NCBI GenBank assembly: GCA_041741455.1
Contig: JBGSJZ010000099.1
Span: 1 to 64,000 of the forward strand
DNA from: CALESS01 sp041741455
GTDB lineage: Bacteria > Chloroflexota > Anaerolineae > Anaerolineales > Anaerolineaceae
Direction of reading: 5' to 3'
Length of the DNA stretch: 64,000 nt
The translations under genes were made by a program, and so were the position numbers. Positions 17,684 to 25,466 of this stretch are shown here, in pieces; positions within the stretch are counted from its first letter, which is position 1; each line of letters begins with the position of its first letter. The notes below the pieces were generated by a model. The model was not told the DNA's origin. It saw only the letters and a list, made by a program, of their open reading frames with translations, and made no database searches.

Positions 17684-18265
17684 TTATTTGCCATGTCCGA
17701 TCGCATCATTCGCTTCGTTCAACAGCATCTCCAGCTCATCCGGTGGCTCCGGCTCTTCCTTCTTCGCAGGCGCAACACCCGCACGAGCTCGTGGTGTCAT
17801 ATACAGGCTCTGGCGCAACTGCAACAGCAGCGACCGCTTGCGGTCCGCCCGGCCATCCAGCTTCACAATCGCATCGAAGGCGTTCACAACTTTCAACGCC
17901 ATCGCAACCGCAGCCTCATTCTCATCCGTCGCGGCATACTCACCATGCTTCTTAGCCAGCGTCATCCATACCGCGTAAGCCACACTCCGCATCTTATCTA
18001 TCTCAGTGATCTGCTCGATCAACATGCAGTAGTCAACCAGCAGGTCCATATCCAGCCGGGTCACAATCTCCCCATCGATCTCGCCATAGGTGCGCATCAA
18101 CCGTCGCCAGGTCGCCTCAGCAACCAGGTGGCCAGTCAACCGGGCCGGTGCGCCCATCGGCAGGCTACGCTCAGGTCGCAGCGCCGCCTCGCGTGATTCG
18201 CGTTGGCTTTTTTCGGCCTCGGTCTCATGCCTGGTGATCAGGGCTTTGGGCTTTGGGGCTGGCAT
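17684..18265 (-). CDS. Terminase small subunit (P27 family)
   Basis: 193 residues, with ARLTGHLVAEATWRRLM, LDMDLLVDYCMLIEQ and a C-terminal ARAGVAPAKKEEPEPPDE tail, the P27-type pattern. It recognises the packaging start site. It begins 2 nt after the stop of the HNH gene. Confidence 0.85.
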   Translation of the reverse strand: MPAPKPKALITRHETEAEKSQRESREAALRPERSLPMGAPARLTGHLVAEATWRRLMRTYGEIDGEIVTRLDMDLLVDYCMLIEQITEIDKMRSVAYAVWMTLAKKHGEYAATDENEAAVAMALKVVNAFDAIVKLDGRADRKRSLLLQLRQSLYMTPRARAGVAPAKKEEPEPPDELEMLLNEANDAIGHGK

Positions 18266-18267
18266 AA

Positions 18268-18690
18268 TTACGAATTCTCCACATTGGGAAATTTTTTCTC
18301 ACGGCTAGCCACCTGCGCTCGACACCCTCCGGATGGAAACTTTCCGAGGGCCCCTCCCTGTGCCTTATCTTCTTTTCGTTTCTTGTGACACGTACCGCAG
18401 AGGGATCTCTTTGGGCTACTGAGAAATATTTCTTTATCTCCACGGTGAGGGATGACGTGATGCACGTCCGTTGCTGCCGTGTAGATCCCCTGCTCGAGGC
18501 AGTCTTCACACCACGGTTGTGCTGCCAGTTGACGTTTGCGCACGGCCTGCCACTTGCGATCATACAGACGCTGCCGCTCAGGGTCGCGCTGATACTTGGT
18601 CTCAATCACTTGATGCTTCTCACATCGGCCATGCTCGACCAGCTCATTGCACCCTGGGTAACTGCATGGACGCAGCGCCGCTCTTGGCAT
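18268..18690 (-). CDS. HNH endonuclease of the packaging module
   Basis: 140 residues. An N-terminal zinc-knuckle-like CSYPGCNELVEHGRCEKH precedes an HNH domain with CEDCLEQG, the DVHHVIPHRGD core and LCGTCHKK. In HK97-type phages such a nuclease next to terminase is needed for cutting at cos (known), so this phage probably packages by cos. Its ATG immediately follows the endolysin stop (TAGATG). Confidence 0.88.
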   Translation of the reverse strand: MPRAALRPCSYPGCNELVEHGRCEKHQVIETKYQRDPERQRLYDRKWQAVRKRQLAAQPWCEDCLEQGIYTAATDVHHVIPHRGDKEIFLSSPKRSLCGTCHKKRKEDKAQGGALGKFPSGGCRAQVASREKKFPNVENS

Positions 18691-19659
18691 CTACTTGATC
18701 TCCAGGCTGGCATACTGGATGCCATTGACACTGACTGCAACCCACTCACTATCACCAACCTGGGCCCACACTGTTGGCCCGCTGACCTTACTCACAGGGA
18801 TCACATCACCCTTGCTCACTTTGCGTACTCTCGGATAGCCTGTGCCTGGGCCGCTTCTGACGTTCAACGTGTCCACCAGCACAGTCAACTTCGGTATAGC
18901 TACTTCTGGAAGTGGTTCAGGGACCGGGGGATTGGCCCAGTCATAGAGACGGATCACCTCCCAGATGTTGGGTAAGTTTTTACGCGTGTTCTCCCAGACC
19001 CAGAAGTTAGCCCCCTCACAACTGGATTGCGCTTTGACCATGAACGCCTTCACTTCATCCGGTGTCGGAGCCCAGCCATACTCTATAAATGCAGCGCCAG
19101 TTGGGACGATTGGCCGCTGAGGGAACGCAGGGTTGGCATACTCACTTAAACATCGCTCGAGCTGATAACTTGGGTTATGCGCCTGCAACCAGTACACCTG
19201 GGGCAGGTTGATATCCATCCTTTGGAGAAACTCTTTGAACGGGAAATCCGGGTGATAGGACGGCCAGCGATAGGTGCTCAATCCCAATGGCACACTGGTA
19301 TTGGCTTTCAGCGTGTTCATGTAGCTGACCGCCTGGGCTGGTTTCCCCTTCATTTCCTTCTCTGCATTGACCACAAATCCGGTGACGCCCGTTTCTTTGA
19401 TCCGCCTGGCAGCCGTGATCGCTTCCAGGCTGGGGTATGCGCCATAGATGTACTGCCAGCCCCACACTTCAATCCCGGCTTCCTGCAGGGCAGCGGTCAA
19501 TAGGATGGCCGCAGTACCATTGAAATCATGTGTACCATCTGCAATCTTCACCAGGATGTGAGACAATCCGGCCTCTTTGGCCAGGCTGACGATCTTACCG
19601 ATATCGCCGCCCTCGGTATTCCAGATGTTCCAGATGTACTGCCCTTTTCCGTGGATCAT
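18691..19659 (-). CDS. Endolysin: glycosidase-like barrel plus SH3b domain
   Basis: 322 residues. Residues about 5-235 resemble a GH25-like barrel: YIWNIWNTEGGDIGKIV, VKIADGTHDF, GWQYIYGAYPS, acidic VNAEKE near mid-domain, LGLSTYRW and ANFWVWENTRKN. Residues about 255-322 form a bacterial SH3 domain (VLVDTLNVRSGPGTGYPRVR, VWAQVGDSEWVAV) that probably binds the wall. No signal peptide is seen, so export depends on the holin. Substrate chemistry is inferred. Confidence 0.82.
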   Translation of the reverse strand: MIHGKGQYIWNIWNTEGGDIGKIVSLAKEAGLSHILVKIADGTHDFNGTAAILLTAALQEAGIEVWGWQYIYGAYPSLEAITAARRIKETGVTGFVVNAEKEMKGKPAQAVSYMNTLKANTSVPLGLSTYRWPSYHPDFPFKEFLQRMDINLPQVYWLQAHNPSYQLERCLSEYANPAFPQRPIVPTGAAFIEYGWAPTPDEVKAFMVKAQSSCEGANFWVWENTRKNLPNIWEVIRLYDWANPPVPEPLPEVAIPKLTVLVDTLNVRSGPGTGYPRVRKVSKGDVIPVSKVSGPTVWAQVGDSEWVAVSVNGIQYASLEIK

Positions 19660-19660
19660 G

Positions 19661-20032
19661 TCAATTCCCTATTAGACGTGTCACTAGGTCGATCAATACA
19701 GCACTGCCGGCTATGCCACCAGCCCAACTGATGATGTTCATTTTGGTTTTTATGCTGCTGTTGTTATCTTCCAGGGTATCCACCCGGCCCTGCAAGGTTT
19801 TATTTTCCGTCTTCAACGCTTCAATCTCGGCCTTCATCCCATCAACTCTGGCCTGGATGATCGGCTGACAGGCAGCCTCACGGTGTTCCATACTCCGCAT
19901 CCTTTCTTCGAATGCGCGAAACAGATTTTCCATGCGGTCGAACCCCTTTTCCATTGCGATGCCGAGATTAGTGATTTGCTGTTGGAGGCTCAACCCGTTA
20001 CCTCCAGAGACAACAGGATCGCCCGCTGCCAT
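19661..20032 (-). CDS. XhlA-like membrane-anchored coiled-coil lysis protein
   Basis: A 123-residue protein with a long coiled coil (about 20-100; KAEIEALKTENKTLQGRVDT) and one C-terminal membrane helix (ISWAGGIAGSAVLIDLVTRL). This is the build of the hemolysin XhlA family that works with holins. It sits between the holin and the endolysin, and its start overlaps the holin stop. Confidence 0.72.
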   Translation of the reverse strand: MAAGDPVVSGGNGLSLQQQITNLGIAMEKGFDRMENLFRAFEERMRSMEHREAACQPIIQARVDGMKAEIEALKTENKTLQGRVDTLEDNNSSIKTKMNIISWAGGIAGSAVLIDLVTRLIGN

Positions 20033-20430
20033 TACCCGTAACTCCGGATATCATGTTCATCCAGTTCGGTAATCACAACCGCTTTCGGACGCTCGAGCGC
20101 TACCCCCGCAATGTACCCGCCAATTGTCAATGCAATTGCGATTAGTTGCTCAGGTAGCAAACCAAATGGAATAATGATATGAAACGCATCCAGAACCATA
20201 ACGATCAAACCAACCGCAGCCGCCCAGAATTTACGGCTGAGCAGGACCCCCCGCCACCCGCCCGGACCCGGATCGACCGCCACACCGATGATGTAACTGA
20301 CGATGATGATCGCAAACCCGGCCGCCTGATCTACGTCCAGGTTGAATGCCGGCGAGATGGCCGCGACCAAAATAACGATCAGGCTTAAAACAGCCGCCCA
20401 AAACTTTCGACTTGTCAACAATTCTTTCAT
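20032..20430 (-). CDS. Holin-like membrane protein
   Basis: 132 residues with three or four hydrophobic segments (about 10-28, 33-50, 64-82, 93-112) and two internally similar halves, each starting with SRKFWAA (residues about 7 and 66), which suggests an internal duplication. It is the first gene of the lysis-packaging-structure operon, directly after the 99-bp leader element. It probably forms the membrane lesion that releases the endolysin. Confidence 0.75.
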   Translation of the reverse strand: MKELLTSRKFWAAVLSLIVILVAAISPAFNLDVDQAAGFAIIIVSYIIGVAVDPGPGGWRGVLLSRKFWAAAVGLIVMVLDAFHIIIPFGLLPEQLIAIALTIGGYIAGVALERPKAVVITELDEHDIRSYG

Positions 20431-20441
20431 CGTAACCTCCG

Positions 20442-20540
20442 AGAATCAAAAACCGCCCGGCAACCCTCCTCCAAATCTAGAGAAGTGATTGCCGGGCGGT
20501 AAACTCCGACGTGGCACACCGTGCCCCCGCTATTTGATTA
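20442..20540 (-). repeat. 99-bp leader element, copy 1 (late operon)
   Basis: 98 of 99 bases match 23775-23873; the single difference is at 20485. Read on the minus strand it contains a small hairpin (ggcac-ggt-gtgcc), then a 12-bp stem ACCGCCCGGCAA / TTGCCGGGCGGT with a 23-nt AG-rich loop followed by U residues, i.e. an intrinsic terminator. A CGGAGG Shine-Dalgarno and the holin start follow. The element starts where transcription from the adjoining promoter is predicted to begin. Confidence 0.85.
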
Positions 20541-20545
20541 GATTC

Positions 20546-20574
20546 AGTATAGCAAAGTTTTTCTATTTCTTCAA
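20546..20574 (-). promoter_or_regulatory. Late promoter 1 (sigma70-like)
   Basis: TTGAAG (20574-20569), a 17-bp spacer, then TATACT (20551-20546). The predicted +1 near 20539-20540 coincides with the first base of the 99-bp element. It would drive the operon from holin to the last tail gene, about 17 kb. Confidence 0.7.
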
Positions 20575-20581
20575 GTGTGGA

Positions 20582-20884
20582 TTACGGGAATTCTGCCATA
20601 ATTCTCACAAATCCGCCTTTTCTGCTGGCTCCAATGGTGGCATGACATGCCAGGTAATAAATTTTCCCGGCTGCCAATCCAATTACCAGTGGAGTGATGA
20701 CATTATTCCCATTGACGGACAGACTTCCGCTCAAACAGCTGCTGGACAAATCCGCCAGGGTTTCATCGTATATTTTCACGGTTGGATCAACCGGAGGTGC
20801 CGAAAACGGGAAAGTGTAGCAGCGCCGTTCTTCGGTTACTCCCTGTGTAATCGGGCTTTCAGTTGCTTCTCGATCGGATGGCAT
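20582..20884 (-). CDS. Small phage protein of the fibre module
   Basis: A 100-residue protein with no recognised family, beta-rich in the middle (GSLSVNGNNVITPLVIGLAAGKIYYLA). It ends in a short charged tail and starts 2 nt after the stop of the repeat protein. Probably a virion or fibre accessory protein by position. Confidence 0.6.
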   Translation of the reverse strand: MPSDREATESPITQGVTEERRCYTFPFSAPPVDPTVKIYDETLADLSSSCLSGSLSVNGNNVITPLVIGLAAGKIYYLACHATIGASRKGGFVRIMAEFP

Positions 20885-20886
20885 AA

Positions 20887-23346
20887 TTACTCCTCAAATG
20901 TTAGTTCATCGGACAAGGCTATTAACTCGAGCACGTCACTGAACAGGCTCAAGGTCAGTGAGTCGGATCTATCGCGGAAGGTCAGGATATCCTCTGGCAG
21001 GCTGATGCTCAGGTCATCGGTTCTTGAGATAAACGTCAGCGGAATCGGCACGATTGTTTGTGCCCAACCACTGGCCACCAGGCTTACATCGCCCAGGGTA
21101 ACATTCAGACTGCCATCGACCCCATAACTAACCGTGGCAGTCGCTGTGATCGTCAGTCCATCCAGTGGGATGCTGGCTGTCCCCGCAACCTCAACGGTTC
21201 CAGTACTGCCGGCTGTTAGTCCTTCCAGGTTGGAGCTAAAAACTCCATGGATTTCCACGATACCGGCCGCATTCAACCCTGCCGATTCCATGGAGATCGA
21301 GGCTTCTCCAGTAATTGGAGTAAATCCAACGTTCCCCTCAGCACTCAACCCCAGTTCAGCTAGGTTGATTCCTGCCGCCCCTACAATCTCGACCGTTCCC
21401 GCCCCTGAAACCGTCAGAGCTCCCAGGGTGATTGCCGCCTCACCGCTGATCGGTGTAAAGCCAACAACCCCTTCTGCACTCATGCTCAGCGGATCCAGGC
21501 TCAGGCTGGCAGCTCCGCCAATTTCAACAGTCCCGACCGCACTGGCAATCAGCTCACCCAGGGCGACCGCGGCAGCCCCTATGATATCGACTGTTCCTGC
21601 CGCTGAAAGGCCTGCATTGTCCAGTGGAATGCTGGCCGCCCCGTTGATTTCGACCGTTCCGGTCCCCTGGCTGCTCAAAGCCTCCAGGCTTATGTCAGCT
21701 GAACCGCTGACCTCCGTGCTGCCAACTGTGCCGGCTGCTGTCAAGCCCAGGTCTTCCAGGCTGATTCCAGCCGCGCCTGCTACCTCGACTGCTCCAGCTG
21801 CATTACAAACCAAACTATCCAACGGAATAGCCGCAGCTCCGGAAACATCTACAGTGCCAGAGGCTGAGCTGGTCAAAGCGTCCAGGGTGATGCTAGCAGC
21901 CCCGGCAACATCCACTGTTCCGGCTGCCGAACTTGTCAGAGCATCCAGTGTGATGCTGACTGTTCCATTGATCCCGCTGCTTCCCCCTGGCTTGAACGAC
22001 GCAATAACTGCCCCCCAAGTTGCACTTGCGCCAATTGTCCAGGTGGCTGCTTCACTCGCCGCCGTCGTCTGGATCTCATAAACAAACGACAGCGGCATAT
22101 TGCTCGAGCCGCCCTGGTTTTCATAAATCAACGTGCCGTTTGTCTCTGTGATACTTGTGTCTGTGGTGCCGTGCGTCATCACACCGATCCACAAACTGTT
22201 ATTCTCAGTCGGGGTGATTGATAAAGAATTGACCGACGTTCCAGACTGCGTATCGCCGTTGGTCAAATCATCCGGACTACTGGCGTTCCCACTGAATTCA
22301 GCAATCGCAAAAGTGAAATCAGCCGATGAGCCGTCCGGGTTGACTGTGATGGTGAATGTCCCAGATGCCGTTCCTACGATAGCCCGGTAGATGCCGACGT
22401 ATGAACCGCCCCCGAGATCTTGTTTCTTCCTCAGCGAATAGGTGTTCCCCTGGTTGTCTGTGACGGCTGACGTGCCCAGGTCTCCATTGTAGGATGCCAC
22501 AGCCACCGCTATCAAGTTTCCAACGCTGGGGGTAGCATCGAAGGATAGATTCGCACTATCCGAACCGGTTACAATCGAACCTTTGGATTGCACCAGGCTG
22601 TAACCGCTGGACGGGGTGGCCACTGTACCGGCTGAGCTGCACGTTAAAGCATCCAGGCTGATTGAGGCGGATCCCTGTACGTCAACCGTTCCCGCCCCAC
22701 TTCCTGTCATGGCCTCCAGGCTAATCCCGGCTGCCCCGTTAATGTCCACTGTCCCGGCTGCGCTCGAGCTCAGATCGTCAAGGGTGATCGCCGCCGCCCC
22801 GCTGATTTCAGACGCACTGGCCACTGTACCAGCTGCGCTCAGCGTGGCAGCATCCAGCGTGATTGCCACCTCACCGGAAATGGGAGCCGTGTAATCTACA
22901 ACCACCCGCACATAATCCAGGTACATCGTGTACCCGGTTACGCCAGATCCACGCTGTGCCCCGACCTGCACTTCGAACGTGCCATCCAGAAGATCGGCCC
23001 GCGACCAGGTTGCGGTCACTCCGTAGCTGGTATCTTTATTGCTAGTCGGTTCAGACGTATCGGTGTGTTCTGATCCCTTCAGAACGTTCGAAACGAGCGC
23101 CGCCAGTCGGAAGGTTGCAGAACTGGCCGTGGTTGAGACATACCACTGCGCTTCAATGGTGACTGAATTTATGATCGAATCAGCCGGGATCAGACTGTCA
23201 AAGCTAAAGTTGCCATACTCGACTGATTCGGTCGAGTTGACACTTGGCGCTGTAGACGCGTACGAACCGTCATCGGCATAGCCGTATGATTCGTTCGAGT
23301 CCCACCCGCCGTTATTGGCAGATGGGTATCTCGTTACCGAGGCCAT
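20887..23346 (-). CDS. Repeat-rich fibre-like structural protein, 819 aa
   Basis: Begins with a beta-sandwich region (about 1-150; YVRVVVDYTAP). About 18 tandem repeats of roughly 21 residues follow, consensus GAAxIxLDxLxxSAAGTVDV. Four repeats lie before and fourteen after an inserted domain of about 200 residues that resembles the protein at 3399-4022. The last 55 residues form shorter DDLxLSL/DxLxF repeats. No catalytic motif is visible. It probably forms an elongated virion appendage. Synonymous divergence between repeats shows they are not a recent slippage product. Confidence 0.75.
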   Translation of the reverse strand: MASVTRYPSANNGGWDSNESYGYADDGSYASTAPSVNSTESVEYGNFSFDSLIPADSIINSVTIEAQWYVSTTASSATFRLAALVSNVLKGSEHTDTSEPTSNKDTSYGVTATWSRADLLDGTFEVQVGAQRGSGVTGYTMYLDYVRVVVDYTAPISGEVAITLDAATLSAAGTVASASEISGAAAITLDDLSSSAAGTVDINGAAGISLEAMTGSGAGTVDVQGSASISLDALTCSSAGTVATPSSGYSLVQSKGSIVTGSDSANLSFDATPSVGNLIAVAVASYNGDLGTSAVTDNQGNTYSLRKKQDLGGGSYVGIYRAIVGTASGTFTITVNPDGSSADFTFAIAEFSGNASSPDDLTNGDTQSGTSVNSLSITPTENNSLWIGVMTHGTTDTSITETNGTLIYENQGGSSNMPLSFVYEIQTTAASEAATWTIGASATWGAVIASFKPGGSSGINGTVSITLDALTSSAAGTVDVAGAASITLDALTSSASGTVDVSGAAAIPLDSLVCNAAGAVEVAGAAGISLEDLGLTAAGTVGSTEVSGSADISLEALSSQGTGTVEINGAASIPLDNAGLSAAGTVDIIGAAAVALGELIASAVGTVEIGGAASLSLDPLSMSAEGVVGFTPISGEAAITLGALTVSGAGTVEIVGAAGINLAELGLSAEGNVGFTPITGEASISMESAGLNAAGIVEIHGVFSSNLEGLTAGSTGTVEVAGTASIPLDGLTITATATVSYGVDGSLNVTLGDVSLVASGWAQTIVPIPLTFISRTDDLSISLPEDILTFRDRSDSLTLSLFSDVLELIALSDELTFEE

Positions 23347-23349
23347 CGA

Positions 23350-23757
23350 TTAGGCGTTGCCGTCCGTGAGCGTGAAGCTGGTGATCGTCACTACCTGGCC
23401 ACTGGCGATGCTGGTATTATCCAGTGTCATGTCACCACCGCCGCCGGTAGCCGTCACTGTGCCCTGCGCGTGGCAGTTGGTACCGGCTGCATCATAGATC
23501 CGGTAATACCCAGCCGTTCCGGCTGCGTTGGCGGACGCATCGCTCCAGGTGCCGGATTTTGCCTTACTGCCGCCAGAAGCCGCAGCCAGCCAGTCAGACG
23601 GTAGGGTCATTTCTGCCAGCAGGGTGCCGGTGGCCGCATCACTGCAGGCCGTTGGTTTGGTACCCGAGTAGATCCGCAAAAGAGGCGCGGTGCTGATGGC
23701 CGTCTCAATTGCATCCAGACGGGCGTTACGTACCGTTGTTGATAGGTTTACAGCCAT
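23350..23757 (-). CDS. Phage structural-type protein, first gene of fibre module
   Basis: A 135-residue protein similar in style to small phage proteins of the LSTTVRNARLDAIE type with a GGGDMTLDNTSIASGQVVTI tail. The N-terminal helix contains a conserved-looking arginine/aspartate pattern (ARLDAIETAI). It starts 17 nt after the 99-bp element and has a GAGGAG Shine-Dalgarno. Probably a virion component. Confidence 0.68.
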   Translation of the reverse strand: MAVNLSTTVRNARLDAIETAISTAPLLRIYSGTKPTACSDAATGTLLAEMTLPSDWLAAASGGSKAKSGTWSDASANAAGTAGYYRIYDAAGTNCHAQGTVTATGGGGDMTLDNTSIASGQVVTITSFTLTDGNA

Positions 23758-23774
23758 TTGTTACTCCTCATAAA

Positions 23775-23873
23775 AGAATCAAAAACCGCCCGGCAACCCT
23801 CCTCCAAATCTAGAGAAATGATTGCCGGGCGGTAAACTCCGACGTGGCACACCGTGCCCCCGCTATTTGATTA
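23775..23873 (-). repeat. 99-bp leader element, copy 2 (fibre operon)
   Basis: Second copy of the leader described at 20442-20540 (difference at 23818). It again starts at the predicted +1 of an adjoining promoter and ends with the terminator stem and U-run, directly before the Shine-Dalgarno of the 135-residue gene. It may also end the early operon. Confidence 0.85.
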
Positions 23874-23878
23874 TTTAT

Positions 23879-23906
23879 ATTATACCCACTTACTCACGTT
23901 TTTCAA
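23879..23906 (-). promoter_or_regulatory. Late promoter 2 (sigma70-like)
   Basis: TTGAAA (23906-23901), a 16-bp spacer, then consensus TATAAT (23884-23879). The predicted start near 23872 falls on the first bases of the 99-bp element. The promoter overlaps the end of the zinc-ribbon gene. Confidence 0.7.
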
Positions 23907-24117
23907 CACATTTTTCCCGCTCTTTCAGAAAGAAAGCCGTCAACATCGCCTTCTTCAGTTCCTTCTGGTTCGTCTCCCAGTAGAACTCAGTGCCGCATTC
24001 CTTGCAGAATACCTTAAGCAATGGCACCGCCCCACTGCCGTAGGTGAAGAACCGCACCCCGTTGATCACCTGGATCCAGCCCAGGGTTGCCCCACATTTA
24101 CACTTCACTTCTTCCAA
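23890..24117 (-). CDS. Small zinc-ribbon protein, last early gene
   Basis: A 75-residue protein with two cysteine pairs, CKCG (about 6-9) and CKEC (about 38-41), then a Lys/Glu-rich helical tail. Start is TTG at 24117 with a GAGG Shine-Dalgarno 5 nt upstream; an in-frame stop further upstream limits the alternatives. It lies immediately before late promoter 2, the position held by the antiterminator Q in lambdoid phages. A role in late-gene control is an inference from position only. Confidence 0.65.
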   Translation of the reverse strand: MEEVKCKCGATLGWIQVINGVRFFTYGSGAVPLLKVFCKECGTEFYWETNQKELKKAMLTAFFLKEREKCVEKRE

Positions 24118-24183
24118 ATCAGCCTCGTCATTGTCATCAACCGTGTCCAGGTCCAGAATACCAAACTACTATCCACCCGCAAT

Positions 24184-24591
24184 TCAGGCGTAATCATTCA
24201 GTGCCACTGCCTGGATCCCCTCTTTGATCTCCGCAACCGTCGGGATGTTGCTAAACCGCCGGGTTTCGATCAACCGATCCACTGCCTTCCGTAACAACGC
24301 CGGGGGAGTTTGCCGGAAAGCCTCAAAATACACATTGAACTGGTTAGGATCTGGCACTTTCCCCAACGCATACCAGAACTTCATCAGCGCCTCCGCCGTT
24401 TGAGCCTTCTCAGCCCGCTCAACTTCCCGGTGCAACGGCATAACCGCAGCGGACCACTCTTCTACCGTCTTATACCCGAGTTTTAGCATCAAATCCCGCG
24501 CACTGAAGGCCACCAGGTTCGGATCATTCTTCCAGGCATCCACATCCATGAAACCAAAGCTCACCAGCACTAATTCAGTCATGTCAGTCAT
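24184..24591 (-). CDS. Possible helicase-loader-like replication protein
   Basis: A 135-residue all-helical protein following the DnaD-like initiator with a 4-bp overlap. LMKFWYALGKVPDPNQFNVY and the C-terminal FSNIPTVAEIKEG recall the G39P-like loader family, where an F-P-T-x-AEI pattern is common. There is no Walker A motif, so it is not a DnaC-type ATPase. Loading the host helicase is the plausible job. Confidence 0.5.
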   Translation of the reverse strand: MTDMTELVLVSFGFMDVDAWKNDPNLVAFSARDLMLKLGYKTVEEWSAAVMPLHREVERAEKAQTAEALMKFWYALGKVPDPNQFNVYFEAFRQTPPALLRKAVDRLIETRRFSNIPTVAEIKEGIQAVALNDYA

Positions 24592-25466
24592 TGTTCCAGC
24601 CTTCGCAGCAAATCTGCAATAATCGCATCATTCTTCTCCTTCAACGGCGACGCTACCCCCGGACTGCCATCCCCTTTGGGGACTGCCGCCCGCAACCCAA
24701 CCGGCCCATCCACTTTCCAGCGTTTCAAAATCGCCGCCACATATGCTAAATTGCGCTTATTGTGCGTAATCGCTTCTCTCACCGCCATTTCAAACCACTC
24801 CGGTGGATAATCCCTCTCAAATTCCTGCAACTGATCTCCAATCATTGGAGTTAATGGTCCTATTTCCCGCTCGTAGATAGCAAATATCACCGGCCTGGTC
24901 AAAGCAGCAGCGGCCGTAGGTTTTGGCGCGCCTTCTGCTTCAACCTCACCATTAACATTATCGTCAGCATCATCATTAACATCACCCTCATCATCGTTGC
25001 TAGGTAGTGCACTAGGTAGTTGGCTAGGTAGTGCACTACCTACATTCCTGCTAATTTCTCCCTCTCGATTTTCCCAATTCAAGGTAAATATCTTGTTACC
25101 TTTTCCGTGATACCGGGCATGATCAATCCAACCATCCGGCGCCGGATAGTCTGACACTCCCAACCATTCCGCGTTCGCCTGGTATTTATGCCAGTTGACT
25201 AATTGAATGTATGTCCGACCATCCACCTGGTACCGCAATATGTTTCCAATGGATTCTAATCTTTTTAGATCGGTCTCAATCTCAGATAACGGAATATCAT
25301 CATAAGGCCATACAGCTGATCGAATGTAAGCCGCCTGTCCTGGCATCCGACCCTGATCATCGGCTACCAAAATCAGCCCAACCCACAAATCACGCTGCCG
25401 ATAAGTCAAACATGAAAATGTTTCACTTACACGAATTCTTGGATCCACTGTTCGTCTCTTGGTCAT
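24588..25466 (-). CDS. Replication initiator with DnaD-like domain
   Basis: 292 residues. Residues 1-125 resemble the winged-helix N-terminus of phage replisome organisers (MTKRRTVDPRIRVSETFSCL, YIQLVNWHKYQ). An acidic linker (about 150-180) precedes a DnaD-like domain with FAIYEREIGPLTPMIGDQL and ending in AITHNKRNLAYVAAILKRW. It should bind the phage origin and recruit the host helicase. The linker DNA contains short ctaggtagt repeats that may be origin iterons (25008-25043). Confidence 0.78.
   Translation of the reverse strand: MTKRRTVDPRIRVSETFSCLTYRQRDLWVGLILVADDQGRMPGQAAYIRSAVWPYDDIPLSEIETDLKRLESIGNILRYQVDGRTYIQLVNWHKYQANAEWLGVSDYPAPDGWIDHARYHGKGNKIFTLNWENREGEISRNVGSALPSQLPSALPSNDDEGDVNDDADDNVNGEVEAEGAPKPTAAAALTRPVIFAIYEREIGPLTPMIGDQLQEFERDYPPEWFEMAVREAITHNKRNLAYVAAILKRWKVDGPVGLRAAVPKGDGSPGVASPLKEKNDAIIADLLRRLEQ

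Noticed and set aside
20442..20540. Possible SAM-I riboswitch in the 99-bp element because of a GGCAACC string
   Set aside because: The string is on the strand opposite to transcription and the other conserved SAM-I parts are missing.
21134..22081. A 315-codon plus-strand frame opposite the repeat protein
   Set aside because: Mirrors the 21-residue repeats in antisense; no start signal or recognisable domain.
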